DNA of 64,000 nt from Pontibacillus salicampi (GCF_042434395.1 NZ_JBHLTP010000012.1:62001-126000); one strand, 5' to 3'; numbered from the stretch's first letter, positions 44,076 through 52,106 are shown. Translations and numbers: made by a program. Notes: generated from the letters alone by a model not told the origin.

Positions 44076-45323
44076 ATGGAATTATATAAAGAAATCATCG
44101 CTAATAAAAATTTTTCCTTCATACTTTTAGGCCGGCTTTTCAAACGGAGTGCCTTGACTCTATTCACATTAGAACTCATTTGGCTGACTATGGAGTTAAC
44201 TAATAGCTCCCCTTTGTATTTATCTATTATGACGATGGGGGAGACGTTACCGTTTATTATGTTCGGTATATATGGAGGTGCGAAAGCAGATAAATGGAAC
44301 AAGAAGCACGTTATGGTAATTTGTAACGCTTGTAGTGCTCTCCTGTTATTAAGTATCCCTTGTCTGAATTTTGCAGGTCTATTAAACTATTTCACTTTAT
44401 TTTTCATAACTGTTGCTATAACCATATTTAGTTGTTTTTCAGAACCTTGCTATCGAGCAATACTTCCTGAATTGCTATCTAGATCGAAACTAAACCAAGC
44501 AAATGCCTTATTAGATTCCATTCAACGAGGTGTATCCATATTAATTCCTGCATCTATTGGCTTCATTCTTAAGTTCTTTTCGGAGATTCATCTATTTAGT
44601 TTAGCTTTCCTCCTAATGGGTGTAGCTGTCGTTTTTCAACTTATGGTTACGTATCGTTCTACGCGTCTTTATGCAAGAGGAGAAAAATACAAAAGTACAA
44701 TCTATGATATAAAAGAAAGCTTAACATTCCTAACAGGGAATCGTGAGATATTGTATATCATAGCAGCTCAAGCTCTTGCTATTTTAATTAACACAGGACT
44801 ATGGAGGGTTGGACTGCCAATCTATCTTGAAGAAACCTTAAATAAAGATATTACTGCTTTTGGATACATAACTGGTGTAATGGGAGCAGCTTCGTTTATA
44901 ACCTCAATGGCATTAGGTTTAACCAAAAACTATGCTCCTCTTCTTGTTTTTAATATGGGGATGGGCTTATGGGGAATAGGACTGCTTATTATAGGAATGT
45001 TTCCCAGTATGTCGATTATTTATTTAGCTGCTATTTTGATTGGGTTGGGACAAGCCTCAGAAGGTTTATCTCGGGTAGTTCTTCTTCAGGATCAAGTTCC
45101 TGCCCATATGCTTGGGAAAGTCTTTAGTACATCTTCATCCTTAAATTATGCGTGTGATACGATTTCATTGGGGGCATTTAGTTCCGTTCTTGGCCTATTT
45201 TCAACAGCCATGCTCTTTAGTAGTGGTGGAGCGCTCTTATTGTTAATAGGGGTGCTAGGCGCTGCTTTAAGAAGAACTTCAAACAATAGCAGCAGCAAAG
45301 TGAAAATTACAAAATCTGGGTGA
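44076..45323 (+). CDS. MFS transporter, EntS/macrolide-efflux-like (DHA3)
   Basis: A 415-residue major facilitator with 11-12 helices. The N-terminal block FILLGRLFKRSALTLFTLEL, FGIYGGAKADKWNKKHVMV (helix 2-3 loop) and SEPCYRAILPELLSRSKLNQ with NALLDSIQRG are typical of the DHA3 group (macrolide MefA, enterobactin EntS). Binding site AGGAGATGG. No regulator is next to it. Substrate unknown. Confidence 0.82.
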   Translation: MELYKEIIANKNFSFILLGRLFKRSALTLFTLELIWLTMELTNSSPLYLSIMTMGETLPFIMFGIYGGAKADKWNKKHVMVICNACSALLLLSIPCLNFAGLLNYFTLFFITVAITIFSCFSEPCYRAILPELLSRSKLNQANALLDSIQRGVSILIPASIGFILKFFSEIHLFSLAFLLMGVAVVFQLMVTYRSTRLYARGEKYKSTIYDIKESLTFLTGNREILYIIAAQALAILINTGLWRVGLPIYLEETLNKDITAFGYITGVMGAASFITSMALGLTKNYAPLLVFNMGMGLWGIGLLIIGMFPSMSIIYLAAILIGLGQASEGLSRVVLLQDQVPAHMLGKVFSTSSSLNYACDTISLGAFSSVLGLFSTAMLFSSGGALLLLIGVLGAALRRTSNNSSSKVKITKSG

Positions 45324-45477
45324 TTGAGGTACAAGATACTCTAACAACGGTTTAACAGATAGACAATGGAATACTATTTTTTAATATTTCGATTACATAC
45401 TACTTAAATAACGAGAAAACAGTTGATGGATTTTTTATTAAATTCAAAAAAATAGAATAAAGGAGGATGTGATTTAA

Positions 45478-45777
45478 TTGGAGAAAAACATTAAGTCTTT
45501 TGGATGGGGAAGTTTTTCGTTGATTTTATTTATTTTTAGCACTATCGTGTTATTCCTTACAGTAAATAAAAAATTAATAGGAGAACACATAGTAGATTAC
45601 TTCAATGTAAATATCCATGAAGTTTCTATTTCAATTGTTCTTTTAGTTATAGCTATTACTCTAGGGTGGAAATTTCCTAAGGACCTTCTTTCAAGAGCAG
45701 GTTTAACAGCTTCAGTTATATTCCTAGGCTTGCTTATTTTGTTATTTACAATAGATCTTTTAAAAACAATTTTTTAA
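45478..45777 (+). CDS. Small membrane protein
   Basis: A 99-residue three-helix protein (about 12-30, 48-65, 75-96). TTG start with AAGGAGG eleven bases upstream. Runs convergent with the SDR gene on the minus strand. No family recognised. Confidence 0.55.
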   Translation: MEKNIKSFGWGSFSLILFIFSTIVLFLTVNKKLIGEHIVDYFNVNIHEVSISIVLLVIAITLGWKFPKDLLSRAGLTASVIFLGLLILLFTIDLLKTIF

Positions 45778-45804
45778 GAGGAGTTTCATTACTGAAACCG
45801 ACCC

Positions 45805-45972
45805 TTAAATCCCGTATCTATTTTTCTTTTTCTTATATGTTTCGTTTTTGAATTTGGCTAACGGTATCCCTTCTCCTTGTAGATGTTCAATAACAACGCT
45901 GCAGGACGGTTTCGATATGAACCTGCAGTAATCACCTACATAACTAGTGTTGTTCCTGAGTTTTAAGTCACC
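45805..45972 (-). pseudogene. Coding relic without start
   Basis: On the minus strand a 55-codon stretch reads LRNNTSYVGDYCRFISKPSC then SVVIEHLQGEGIPLAKFKNE and ends KKKKNRYGI at TAA (45807-45805). The protein-like composition is convincing, but there is no start codon and a stop lies upstream in frame, so it seems a decayed C-terminal fragment. Family not recognised. Confidence 0.35.
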
Positions 45973-46058
45973 TTACGTCACCGTTTAAAATACAGCTTAG
46001 AACTTTAAATTCGTAGTAGAATAAAAATATAATTTGAGATCTGACAGGTAAATACATA

Positions 46059-46098
46059 AAGAGCCGCCCCTCCGAACATGGAGAAGGCGACTCTTTTT
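46059..46098. terminator. Terminator between convergent genes
   Basis: AAGAGCCGCC (46059-46068) pairs with GGCGACTCTT (46086-46095), one mismatch, followed by a T run on the plus strand. It lies immediately past the end of the minus-strand SDR gene. Confidence 0.7.
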
Positions 46099-46099
46099 T

Positions 46100-46867
46100 T
46101 TATAAACCGTACACAGTCATACCACCATCAACAAATATGTTCTGCCCACTCACATAACTAGAGGCGGGTGACGCAAAGAATAGGTAGGAGGACTTCAATT
46201 CATCTAATTGTCCTAATCGTTTCATTGGAGAACGATTCTCTACAGCCGTACGGAAATTCTCATCCTCAAGATCACTTTCGTTCATCTCAGTCTTGAAGAA
46301 CCAAGGACTAATTGCATTCACTGTAATGTTATATGGCGCAAGCTCTAAAGAGAGTTGCTTCGTTTGATGAATCGCAGCAGCTTTACTAGTGCCGTACACT
46401 GAGCTAAAGGATAAGCTCACTTCACCAGCTACAGAAGCTGTATTAATAATACGACCATAGTTCTGCTCTTTCATATAAGGAACTACTGCTTGAGTCGTGA
46501 AGAAAATGGATTTCGCATTTGTATTCATTACATGATCCCATCCTGCTTCATCAAGACTGTCAATCAAGCCTGGAGCCAATGTTCCTGCATTGTTTACAAG
46601 AATGTCAATCTGACCAAGGTCTTCATAAATGGTTGCTACGAAGCGCTGAATATCCTCTGACTTCGTGACATCCCCTTGATAGCCCTTCACTGAATTACCA
46701 GTTTTGTCTTGAATCTCAGCCGCAGCCATTTCTATTTTCTCTAACGTACGACCTATGATGGCAACCGTTGCTCCACTTTCAGAAAGAGCTTCAGCGGCTG
46801 TCTTCCCAATTCCGCTGCCGCCTCCTGTTACAATTGCTACTTTACCTGTGTTATTAAATAGTTCCAT
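46100..46867 (-). CDS. Short-chain dehydrogenase/reductase
   Basis: A 255-residue classical SDR, 3-oxoacyl-ACP-reductase or gluconate-5-dehydrogenase-like. NAD(P) motif TGGGSGIGKT at residues 14-23, NNAG in ILVNNAGTL, catalytic NTASVAG and YGTSKAA (Tyr-x3-Lys), and C-terminal NIFVDGGMTVYG. Start ATG after AGGAGTGTG. Substrate unknown. Monocistronic with a hairpin behind it. Confidence 0.85.
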   Translation of the reverse strand: MELFNNTGKVAIVTGGGSGIGKTAAEALSESGATVAIIGRTLEKIEMAAAEIQDKTGNSVKGYQGDVTKSEDIQRFVATIYEDLGQIDILVNNAGTLAPGLIDSLDEAGWDHVMNTNAKSIFFTTQAVVPYMKEQNYGRIINTASVAGEVSLSFSSVYGTSKAAAIHQTKQLSLELAPYNITVNAISPWFFKTEMNESDLEDENFRTAVENRSPMKRLGQLDELKSSYLFFASPASSYVSGQNIFVDGGMTVYGL

Positions 46868-47133
46868 CTTCTCACACTCCTTGTTGCTTCTATTTATAGT
46901 AACTAATCAATATTTATTCAATACCATTGAATAGTCGCAAGTATATCTCACTCGTTTTTTGTTATCAAAATTCTTGCTTATCATTATTAGGACGTAGCTG
47001 CATTTTCCATACTATTTATATAAGGAGAAGGAGGGACTTTCCATTGCTTTTGTGCAAAGCTCGCTGGATTGGAAAGGGCACTGTGTTATAGGATAATGAT
47101 TCTTCATTATTCCAAAGTCAAACTTCTGTTTCA
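46868..47133. other. Intergenic region
   Basis: About 270 bases between two minus-strand genes. A fragment CTTTCCA...TGGAAAG around 47037-47077 can form a hairpin. No gene seen. Confidence 0.35.
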
Positions 47134-47184
47134 CTAACAATCAAAACCTCCTGTCCATCTTGAACAGGAGGTTTTGATTGTTAG
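47134..47184 (-). terminator. Long terminator of the MdaB-like gene
   Basis: A 21-bp perfect inverted repeat, 47134-47154 with 47164-47184 (core CAAAACCTCCTGT / ACAGGAGGTTTTG), loop CCATCTTGA. It lies 41 bases past the MdaB-like stop. Confidence 0.75.
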
Positions 47185-47224
47185 CTGATGGAATATACAT
47201 ACTCATCAACAAGACCAATGTGAA

Positions 47225-47776
47225 TTAGACGTTAAACACTTCTTTCAAATGTGCACGGAGTTCTGTTAGATATTTATGGATGTCAGGGTTTTTCATAACA
47301 TCGTGAGCTCCGAAGCTTTTTAGTGGCTCAAGACCAACATATTTGTTCATATTGTGTAAGTGACCAAGTGCAGCTTCTAAATCCTGACCTTTAAAGAATT
47401 TGTCCTCATCATTAAAAGCATACTCGGGTGCGTTCCAGGTTGTGGAGAACATATATTTCCTTCCACCCATCATTCCGTTATAACCATATTCAGCATCTCC
47501 TCCGAAGAAAAGACCAGGTTCATATACAGCGTCGATATAAGATTTAAAAGCACCTGGTAGGCTGAACCAATTAATCGGTGTTTGGAAAATGATTGTATCA
47601 GCCCATGAAAATTTCTCTTGTTCCTCTTTTACATCGTATCCTTCCTGAACTACAGTCGTTTTGATGTTATATGATCCTTCCAAATTACTAACAATCTCCT
47701 CAAATAGCGTTTTGTTCAGTCTCCCTGGTGCAAACGACCAATATTCGTGTCCATTAATTACTAATATATTTTTCAT
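47225..47776 (-). CDS. NAD(P)H oxidoreductase, MdaB-like flavodoxin fold
   Basis: A 183-residue quinone or drug reductase of the MdaB/KefF group. Seen: MKNILVINGHEYWSFAPGRL (flavin phosphate loop), FQTPINWFSLPGAFKSYIDA, MFSTTWNAPEYAF. It would reduce quinones by two electrons using FAD/FMN. Start at the ATG after TTGGAGGG; a longer frame upstream overlaps the operator. An ArsR-family gene lies upstream in the same orientation and a palindrome (47801-47818) sits in front of this gene. Confidence 0.82.
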   Translation of the reverse strand: MKNILVINGHEYWSFAPGRLNKTLFEEIVSNLEGSYNIKTTVVQEGYDVKEEQEKFSWADTIIFQTPINWFSLPGAFKSYIDAVYEPGLFFGGDAEYGYNGMMGGRKYMFSTTWNAPEYAFNDEDKFFKGQDLEAALGHLHNMNKYVGLEPLKSFGAHDVMKNPDIHKYLTELRAHLKEVFNV

Positions 47777-47800
47777 GTTATTCCCTCCAATAGTTTTATA

Positions 47801-47818
47801 GTTCGAAAACCATCGAAC
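47801..47818 (-). promoter_or_regulatory. Palindrome upstream of the MdaB-like gene
   Basis: GTTCGAAAACCATCGAAC: 6-base arms GTTCGA/TCGAAC, 6-base centre, 25 bases before the start codon. Candidate binding site of the neighbouring ArsR-type regulator. Confidence 0.5.
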
Positions 47819-47907
47819 CGTTGAAAATAATAGCACCGTTTTATTTCAAATGCAACCATTTCAATCATTTTTAAGAATGATGCTATAATTTGATAAACGT
47901 AATAGCA

Positions 47908-47932
47908 TAAAAAAAGAGCCACTCAGGGCTCT
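47908..47932 (-). terminator. Terminator of the arsR-type gene
   Basis: AGAGCC (47915-47920) pairs with GGCTCT (47927-47932); on the minus strand seven Ts follow. It lies 8 bases after the regulator stop. Confidence 0.7.
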
Positions 47933-47939
47933 ATCGACT

Positions 47940-48257
47940 TTATATATCTTCTTCTTTTATTTCCGTAACCGTTTGTAATAAACCTGGAAATTTCTGATCA
48001 ATTTCTTCTCTTCTAAGAGAATAAATGTGCTCCTTTCCTTCGATTCTAGCTTTAATAAGTCCAGCCTCTCGCAGCACTTTTATGTGGTGAGAAATTGTTG
48101 ATTTTGGCATCTTTAGCTCAAGGGAGTACGCTGTACAATTATTTTCAATACTTTCGTCTAAACAACGGATAATTTTCACTCTATTTGGTTCACTTAATGC
48201 GTGAAGCACTTTAGTAAAATGAACGCTATCTATGGGTGGATGATAAGGTATTTTCAT
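47940..48257 (-). CDS. ArsR-family winged-helix repressor
   Basis: A 105-residue ArsR/SmtB-type regulator. Core: HALSEPNRVKIIRCLDES, AYSLELKMPKSTISHHIKVL with the recognition helix, then EAGLIKARIEGKEHIYSLRR. It has few cysteines, so probably not a metal sensor; the MKIPYHPPIDSVHFTKVLHA start matches ArsR proteins that pair with quinone or azo reductases. The start is uncertain, with in-frame ATGs at 48281 and 48293 and no good binding site for any. Likely regulates the MdaB-like gene. Confidence 0.75.
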   Translation of the reverse strand: MKIPYHPPIDSVHFTKVLHALSEPNRVKIIRCLDESIENNCTAYSLELKMPKSTISHHIKVLREAGLIKARIEGKEHIYSLRREEIDQKFPGLLQTVTEIKEEDI

Positions 48258-48370
48258 AGTAGCAATTTTAATACGATTCATAGATAAAAGCAAATAGATA
48301 AATCCAAGCGCATATGGAGAAGTCTTGAAAGACGAAGTTAATATAACAGATTTATTTAGCGCCCTTCACG

Positions 48371-48410
48371 CCTTGCTCCTCTTATAGCAAGGGGGCTTTA
48401 GTTGAATAAA
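48371..48410 (+). repeat. Degenerate intergenic repeat, copy 4 (3' half)
   Basis: ATAGCAAGGGGGCTTTAGTT (48384-48403) then GAATAAATC. The 5' half is poorly conserved. It runs directly into the strong terminator at 48408-48458. Confidence 0.45.
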
Positions 48411-48458
48411 TCAAAAAATCGGTTCCTAAACGTTGTAAAGGAACCGATTTTTTGATTT
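48408..48458. terminator. Strong symmetrical terminator
   Basis: A 19-bp perfect stem: 48408-48426 (ends ATCGGTTCC) with 48440-48458 (begins GGAACCGAT), loop 13 bases; A-rich left and T-rich right arms make it work for both strands. No gene ends directly before it. Confidence 0.8.
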
Positions 48459-48467
48459 ATCTTCAAG

Positions 48468-48515
48468 CGGAGTCTTCTATATAGAGGGAGGTTAGTTGAA
48501 AACTCCGTTTCGAGA
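48468..48515. repeat. Partial copy of the 16971-17528 element end
   Basis: TTGAAAACTCCGTTTCGAGA (48496-48515) matches the terminal repeat of the GC-rich element with 2 mismatches, and CGGAGTCTTC (48468-48477) is its inverted start. Looks like a remnant or a minimal relative of the element. Confidence 0.45.
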
Positions 48516-48605
48516 TAGTTAGCTTTTGAAACTTAATTGAAACAAAATCGTACGTGTACTATGAGTTCTTAAACCAAATATTGTCTATGTTCTGGAGGAT
48601 TATTT

Positions 48606-48866
48606 ATGATTGGAATTAATGTAAAAGAGAAAGATGGATATGTTATTATTTCGTGGCAGTTTAGCAAAGTGGAAATAACTAAAAGTGACATTATAGAAGT
48701 CATTGATGATGATACTTATGGTGGCGAAGAGCAAACTGCAGTAAGAATGGGATATCCATATGCCACGACTGAAAGAATTTTTATAAGGACAAATAAGCAG
48801 AATTATATCCTTTTCACCAACAACACATCAATAAAAGGGAAAATAGAGAGTATGATGAACAAATAA
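48606..48866 (+). CDS. SunI/YnzG-family (UPF0457) small protein
   Basis: An 86-residue protein of the YnzG/SunI group. Blocks: MIGINVKEKDGYVIISWQFS, KVEITKSDIIEVIDDDTYGG, AVRMGYPYATTERIFIRTNK. SunI protects B. subtilis from the lantibiotic-like glycocin sublancin; YnzG itself has no known role. There is no bacteriocin gene nearby, so immunity is not implied. ATG after TGGAGGATT. First of a run of small plus-strand genes. Confidence 0.7.
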   Translation: MIGINVKEKDGYVIISWQFSKVEITKSDIIEVIDDDTYGGEEQTAVRMGYPYATTERIFIRTNKQNYILFTNNTSIKGKIESMMNK

Positions 48867-48896
48867 TTTTATTGGAAGTACAGCCGGCAAATGCCT

Positions 48897-48938
48897 TGAT
48901 TTCGAGGCTTCAATATAAGGGGACATATTTGAACAAGA
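48897..48938 (+). repeat. Degenerate intergenic repeat, copy 5
   Basis: TGATTTCGAGGCTTCAATAT (48898-48917) then AAGGGGACATATTTGAACAA (48917-48936). It starts 31 bases after the SunI-like stop. Confidence 0.5.
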
Positions 48939-49035
48939 GACTATCAAATTTCTCTGCTAATGGAGTTAGCAGGTTAGCATATTGATGTATTTCCACTGAG
49001 CAGTCTAAAATTTTTCAAACAGGAGTGGGGCTTTC

Positions 49036-49266
49036 ATGCTATGGGTTATTACACAGAATGAAAACAGTTTAATCAATGTAAAAGAGGTTTCGGTTAAGGG
49101 GAAGTACATTCAAGGTGTTATAGGTAGAAGTTTCTTTACCGAGTGGAGCAGAACCCTAGGAAAGTACGAATCGAGCGAACGAGCAACAGAAATTCTTAAT
49201 GAAATATACATAAAGATTCGAGAGGGTAATAGTAGTTTTACAACTTTTAAAATGCCTGAAAAATAA
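49036..49266 (+). CDS. Small conserved-looking cytoplasmic protein
   Basis: A 76-residue protein with a WVITQNENSLINVKEVSVKG start, a GVIGRSFF turn and a helical end (RATEILNEIYIKIREG). The pattern is reminiscent of small Bacillus proteins of unknown function. ATG after AGGAGTGGGG. Flanked by repeat copies 5 and 6. Confidence 0.6.
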   Translation: MLWVITQNENSLINVKEVSVKGKYIQGVIGRSFFTEWSRTLGKYESSERATEILNEIYIKIREGNSSFTTFKMPEK

Positions 49267-49310
49267 AATTCATCTTAAAGTAACCGAGAGTGCTTTAAAT
49301 AAGATTATAA

Positions 49311-49352
49311 TCAAATTCAAATATTCCGTATAAGGGGGCTTTAGTTAAATAG
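49311..49352 (+). repeat. Degenerate intergenic repeat, copy 6
   Basis: TATAAGGGGGCTTTAGTTAA (49329-49348); AAGGGGGCT at 49332-49340 can pair with AGCCCTT at 49368-49374. Located 45 bases after the preceding stop. Confidence 0.5.
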
Positions 49353-49426
49353 TCAAGATATAGATCCAGCCCTTATATCTCAATAATATATTCTAGAGTA
49401 CATGTACATTCTTAAGGGGTGATAAG

Positions 49427-49969
49427 TTGTTTGATCTTTTCGAGAGGATGAAAATAGGTAATAAAAAGCAAAGAGATGCTTATACAACTATAAAAGAACT
49501 CTGTATATATGACGAATTGAGTATATATAATCCTGTGCTTTGTGGAACTATTCCCATTGGCATTGATTTGGATAATTCAGATTTAGATATAGTTATGGAT
49601 GTAAAAAATTTAACATTCTTTGAAAAAAAGCTAGACAATCTCTACGGTAATAAGCCAGGCTTTACCATGAAAAGAACAACCATAAGAGGTCGTGAGGTTG
49701 TTAAGGCAAATTTTTCGTCTCACAACTTTGATTTAGAGTTATTTGGCCAAGACCAATCCACTTATTTTCAGAACGCCTATTTGCATATGATTATTGAATA
49801 TGAACTATTAAAAGATAATCCAACGCTTAGAGAAAAAGTTATTGAACTTAAGAAACAGGGATATAAGACTGAACCAGCGTTCTGTAAGCTATTAGGTATT
49901 GCTGGGGACCCTTATGAAGCTTTAATTCAATATGGGATTAAAGAAAGAATTATAAAGCTGGAATACTAA
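49427..49969 (+). CDS. DUF4269 nucleotidyltransferase-like protein
   Basis: A 180-residue protein of the DUF4269 family, a branch of the nucleotidyltransferase superfamily. Hallmark: NPVLCGTIPIGIDLDNSDLD followed by IVMD, a GT-x11-DxD arrangement, and a third carboxylate in HNFDLELFGQ. TTG start after AAGGGGTGAT. Small, one domain. No partner gene; activity unknown. Confidence 0.7.
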   Translation: MFDLFERMKIGNKKQRDAYTTIKELCIYDELSIYNPVLCGTIPIGIDLDNSDLDIVMDVKNLTFFEKKLDNLYGNKPGFTMKRTTIRGREVVKANFSSHNFDLELFGQDQSTYFQNAYLHMIIEYELLKDNPTLREKVIELKKQGYKTEPAFCKLLGIAGDPYEALIQYGIKERIIKLEY

Positions 49970-50012
49970 AATTTTATAGGTGATTGAGGGCTAATATAAG
50001 ATATAGAGTTAA

Positions 50013-50060
50013 GATTCCTCAAATTCGAGTCTTTCAGTAAAGGGAGCGATTCTTTCAATG
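50013..50060 (+). repeat. Degenerate intergenic repeat, copy 7, terminator-like
   Basis: TTCGAGTCTTTCAGTAAAGG (50024-50043) then GAGCGATTCTTTCAATG. The 3' part GGAGCGATTCTT pairs with AAGAATTGGCTCC (50061-50073) followed by TTTTTAATG, a good rho-independent terminator. 44 bases after the DUF4269 stop. Confidence 0.55.
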
Positions 50061-50192
50061 AAGAATTGGCTCCTTTTTAATGTTTTGGACAGATTTGTTG
50101 AAGGACGAGATTTAAGGTAATTGCTACATATGGATAATTTTGAAACTTGATAGTGTCTTGTTCGTAATATATCTATAAAGGTGGTGTGATAT

Positions 50193-50372
50193 ATGTCTCA
50201 AGTATTTATATTTTTCTTAGTTATAGTATCTATGGCTATATGGGTGATGGTGTCTAAAGAAGCTGCAAAGTCTTCAAATGAAATAAGCCGGGGGAAGATG
50301 ATAACATTACTGTCTGTTGGTTCTTTATCTACTTTATTTATATCCATTGTGCTTATTCAAAGCCTGTTGTAA
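50193..50372 (+). CDS. 59-residue small membrane protein
   Basis: MSQVFIFFLVIVSMAIWVMV opens the protein, then a soluble loop SKEAAKSSNEISRGKM, then a second helix ITLLSVGSLSTLFISIVLI. ATG six bases after AAAGGTGGTG. Followed by GGGGGTAATGCTTTAGTG, whose last nine bases pair with ACTAAAGCA at 50417-50425. Function unknown. Confidence 0.5.
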   Translation: MSQVFIFFLVIVSMAIWVMVSKEAAKSSNEISRGKMITLLSVGSLSTLFISIVLIQSLL

Positions 50373-50504
50373 ATCCATTAATGGGGGTAATGCTTTAGTG
50401 AGGACCATCGCTAATTACTAAAGCATGAGGACAGCTTATAAACTGACTGAGCAAGATTGTGTAAGAATAAATGTAATTAAAGATATTAGAGGAGAATATA
50501 AAAG

Positions 50505-50680
50505 ATGGGCAAAAATTAAAAAAAACAGAAGATACTTATCTAGCAGTTGGAATTGGTATAGGGTTACCTTTAGGAGCGTTGGTAGGATTAACTATATTTG
50601 ATGATCTAGCAATAGGAGCTGGTATAGGTTTAGTTCTTGGAATAACAGTTGGAACAGCAATTGATACAAATACAGCTTAA
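50505..50680 (+). pseudogene. Glycine-zipper membrane protein, frameshifted in an A run
   Basis: ATG at 50505 with GAGGAG upstream gives MGKN-stop. One extra A in the run at 50511-50515 would give MGKKLKKTEDTYLAVGIGIG, continuing LPLGALVGLTIFDDLAIGAG and IGLVLGITVGTAIDTNTA to TAA 50680, a typical Bacillus glycine-zipper protein. A single-base loss, or an error in a homopolymer. Confidence 0.55.
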
Positions 50681-50745
50681 AAAGATTGAAAAATCTAACT
50701 CATCTATTCTTGATTTAAAAGTTGATAAAGTAAATGAACAGTTAG

Positions 50746-50793
50746 ATATCTCGAAGCCCAGTCTTACATAAACGGGGGGCGATAGTTGAACAG
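50746..50793 (+). repeat. Degenerate intergenic repeat, copy 8
   Basis: ATATCTCGAAGCCCAGTCTT (50746-50765) then AAACGGGGGGCGATAGTTGA (50770-50789), the best match to the consensus. GGGCGATAG can pair with CTATAGCTC (50796-50804), followed by TTTG. Confidence 0.6.
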
Positions 50794-50877
50794 TGGCTAT
50801 AGCTCTTTGTACTAACAAAACAAGTAGTGAGACATTTTAGAATTCAATTCCTAAATGGTTTAGAGGAGATGAAGAAT

Positions 50878-51021
50878 TTGAAAATAGAAATTGAAGTTAA
50901 GGCATTTGGAGAGGTTGAAGTTCAAGGTACAGCAGGTGCTCATAAAGGTGTCGAATTAATTCATGTACATGAGCTTTATAAAGATACAACATTAGGAGAA
51001 GTTGAGGGATCCTCCTTATAA
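50878..51021 (+). CDS. Small cytoplasmic protein, 47 residues
   Basis: TTG start nine bases after GAGGAG gives MKIEIEVKAFGEVEVQGTAG then AHKGVELIHVHELYKDTTLG. ATG at 50869 is too close to the binding site. Charged and strand-rich. No family recognised. Confidence 0.4.
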   Translation: MKIEIEVKAFGEVEVQGTAGAHKGVELIHVHELYKDTTLGEVEGSSL

Positions 51022-51121
51022 AGGGTCAAATTAGTTAATGCATATAAGCTTCTGAAGAATTTATAGCTAAGGGGGAATAAGTTTATTGTCCGCGTTATTT
51101 TAATAATTTTGAACGAAACTA

Positions 51122-51313
51122 ATGAATTGGAGGAAGATTATTAATAAATATCAAAAGGTAGCAGTCGTTTTTGCTATACTGGGGGCTGCTTTTATTGCAG
51201 GTGGAATAGGTTTTAAGCAATATTTTGAGTACTCAATACTAGTTGGATGGATGTGTGGACTTGTATCCCAATTGTTCCCCTTAGGTTTTGCTTTAAAAGA
51301 TAACGATCGATAA
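51122..51313 (+). CDS. Small two-helix membrane protein
   Basis: A 63-residue protein: basic start MNWRKIINKYQK, helix VAVVFAILGAAFIAGGIGF, then a second helix SILVGWMCGLVSQLFPLGF. No strong ribosome binding site before the ATG. The intergenic stretch before it has AGCTAAGGGGGAATAAGTT (51064-51082), a weak repeat copy. Confidence 0.45.
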   Translation: MNWRKIINKYQKVAVVFAILGAAFIAGGIGFKQYFEYSILVGWMCGLVSQLFPLGFALKDNDR

Positions 51314-51322
51314 AACCTTTAT

Positions 51323-51368
51323 ATTATCTCGATCTCAAGTCTTCAAGTAACGCGGGCTTATCTATAAA
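51323..51368 (+). repeat. Degenerate intergenic repeat, copy 9
   Basis: TTATCTCGATCTCAAGTCTT (51324-51343) then CAAGTAACGCGGGCTTATCT (51344-51363). It begins ten bases after the preceding stop and is followed by a TATA-AAAA-TATA hairpin. Confidence 0.55.
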
Positions 51369-51470
51369 AATATAGGTTCTTTTATTGTTAAGAAGATTAA
51401 TAATTGAGAAGACTTATTTTTTTGGAATTATGAGTGTTTTGAAAACAACTATAACCTGGGAGTGTTTGTG

Positions 51471-52106
51471 TTGGTAGTAGTAGGTATCTTAGGAATGACA
51501 CATGATAAAGAATTGCAGAAGAAGTATAATTACCCCTTATCTCTGGTCGAGGAGTTAATTAAAGAATTTAATCCTGATGTGATTTGCGGAGAAGTACATC
51601 CGGAAAGTTGGAAACTTTATTTAAATGAAGGCGAGCCCTTTGGAATCTTAGGAGAAACGCAAAATGAATATCCTAATTTGATTTACCCATTATGTGAAGA
51701 GCGGGGCTGTGAATTCGTCCCAATAAATTGGTTTGAAGAGGATGTCTTTGAAGAAGAACCGTTTGATAAGTTCGATTACGAAACTAGGAAAAGGTTAGAA
51801 AATGAATTAAGCAAATGGAATGATAAGCAACTTTCTACTTGGAATAACGGTAATATCCCTTTGAACTCACCTGAATATGACATTATTACTAACGAGATGT
51901 ACACGTGGCTTCAGACTATTAATCCTGATGTTCAGAATATCGTCTGGAACTCCAGGCACTATATTATGCTTGCTAGGGTAAAGAATACAATTAAAGAGTA
52001 TCCAGATAAGAGAATTCTTTGTATTCATGGTGCCGATCATAATTATTGGTATAAACAATCACTAAAGAAAATTGATGGCATTCAGTTAGTGTACCCGTTG
52101 AGGTGA
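51471..52106 (+). CDS. Conserved-type hypothetical protein with GILGMTH motif
   Basis: A 211-residue cytoplasmic protein. N-terminal VVVGILGMTHDKELQKKYN and NPDVICGEVHPESW, and C-terminal NSRHYIMLARVKN and ILCIHGADHNYWYKQSL recall the GxxH...E...H pattern of TraB/TIKI-like metal-dependent proteins, but similarity is not firm. TTG start eight bases after TGGGAG (GTG at 51468 possible). Lies between repeat copies 9 and 10. Confidence 0.5.
   Translation: MVVVGILGMTHDKELQKKYNYPLSLVEELIKEFNPDVICGEVHPESWKLYLNEGEPFGILGETQNEYPNLIYPLCEERGCEFVPINWFEEDVFEEEPFDKFDYETRKRLENELSKWNDKQLSTWNNGNIPLNSPEYDIITNEMYTWLQTINPDVQNIVWNSRHYIMLARVKNTIKEYPDKRILCIHGADHNYWYKQSLKKIDGIQLVYPLR

Noticed and set aside
50827..50877. 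N-terminal extension of the 47-residue protein
   Set aside because: The upstream part of the frame lies across the ribosome binding site and lacks one of its own.
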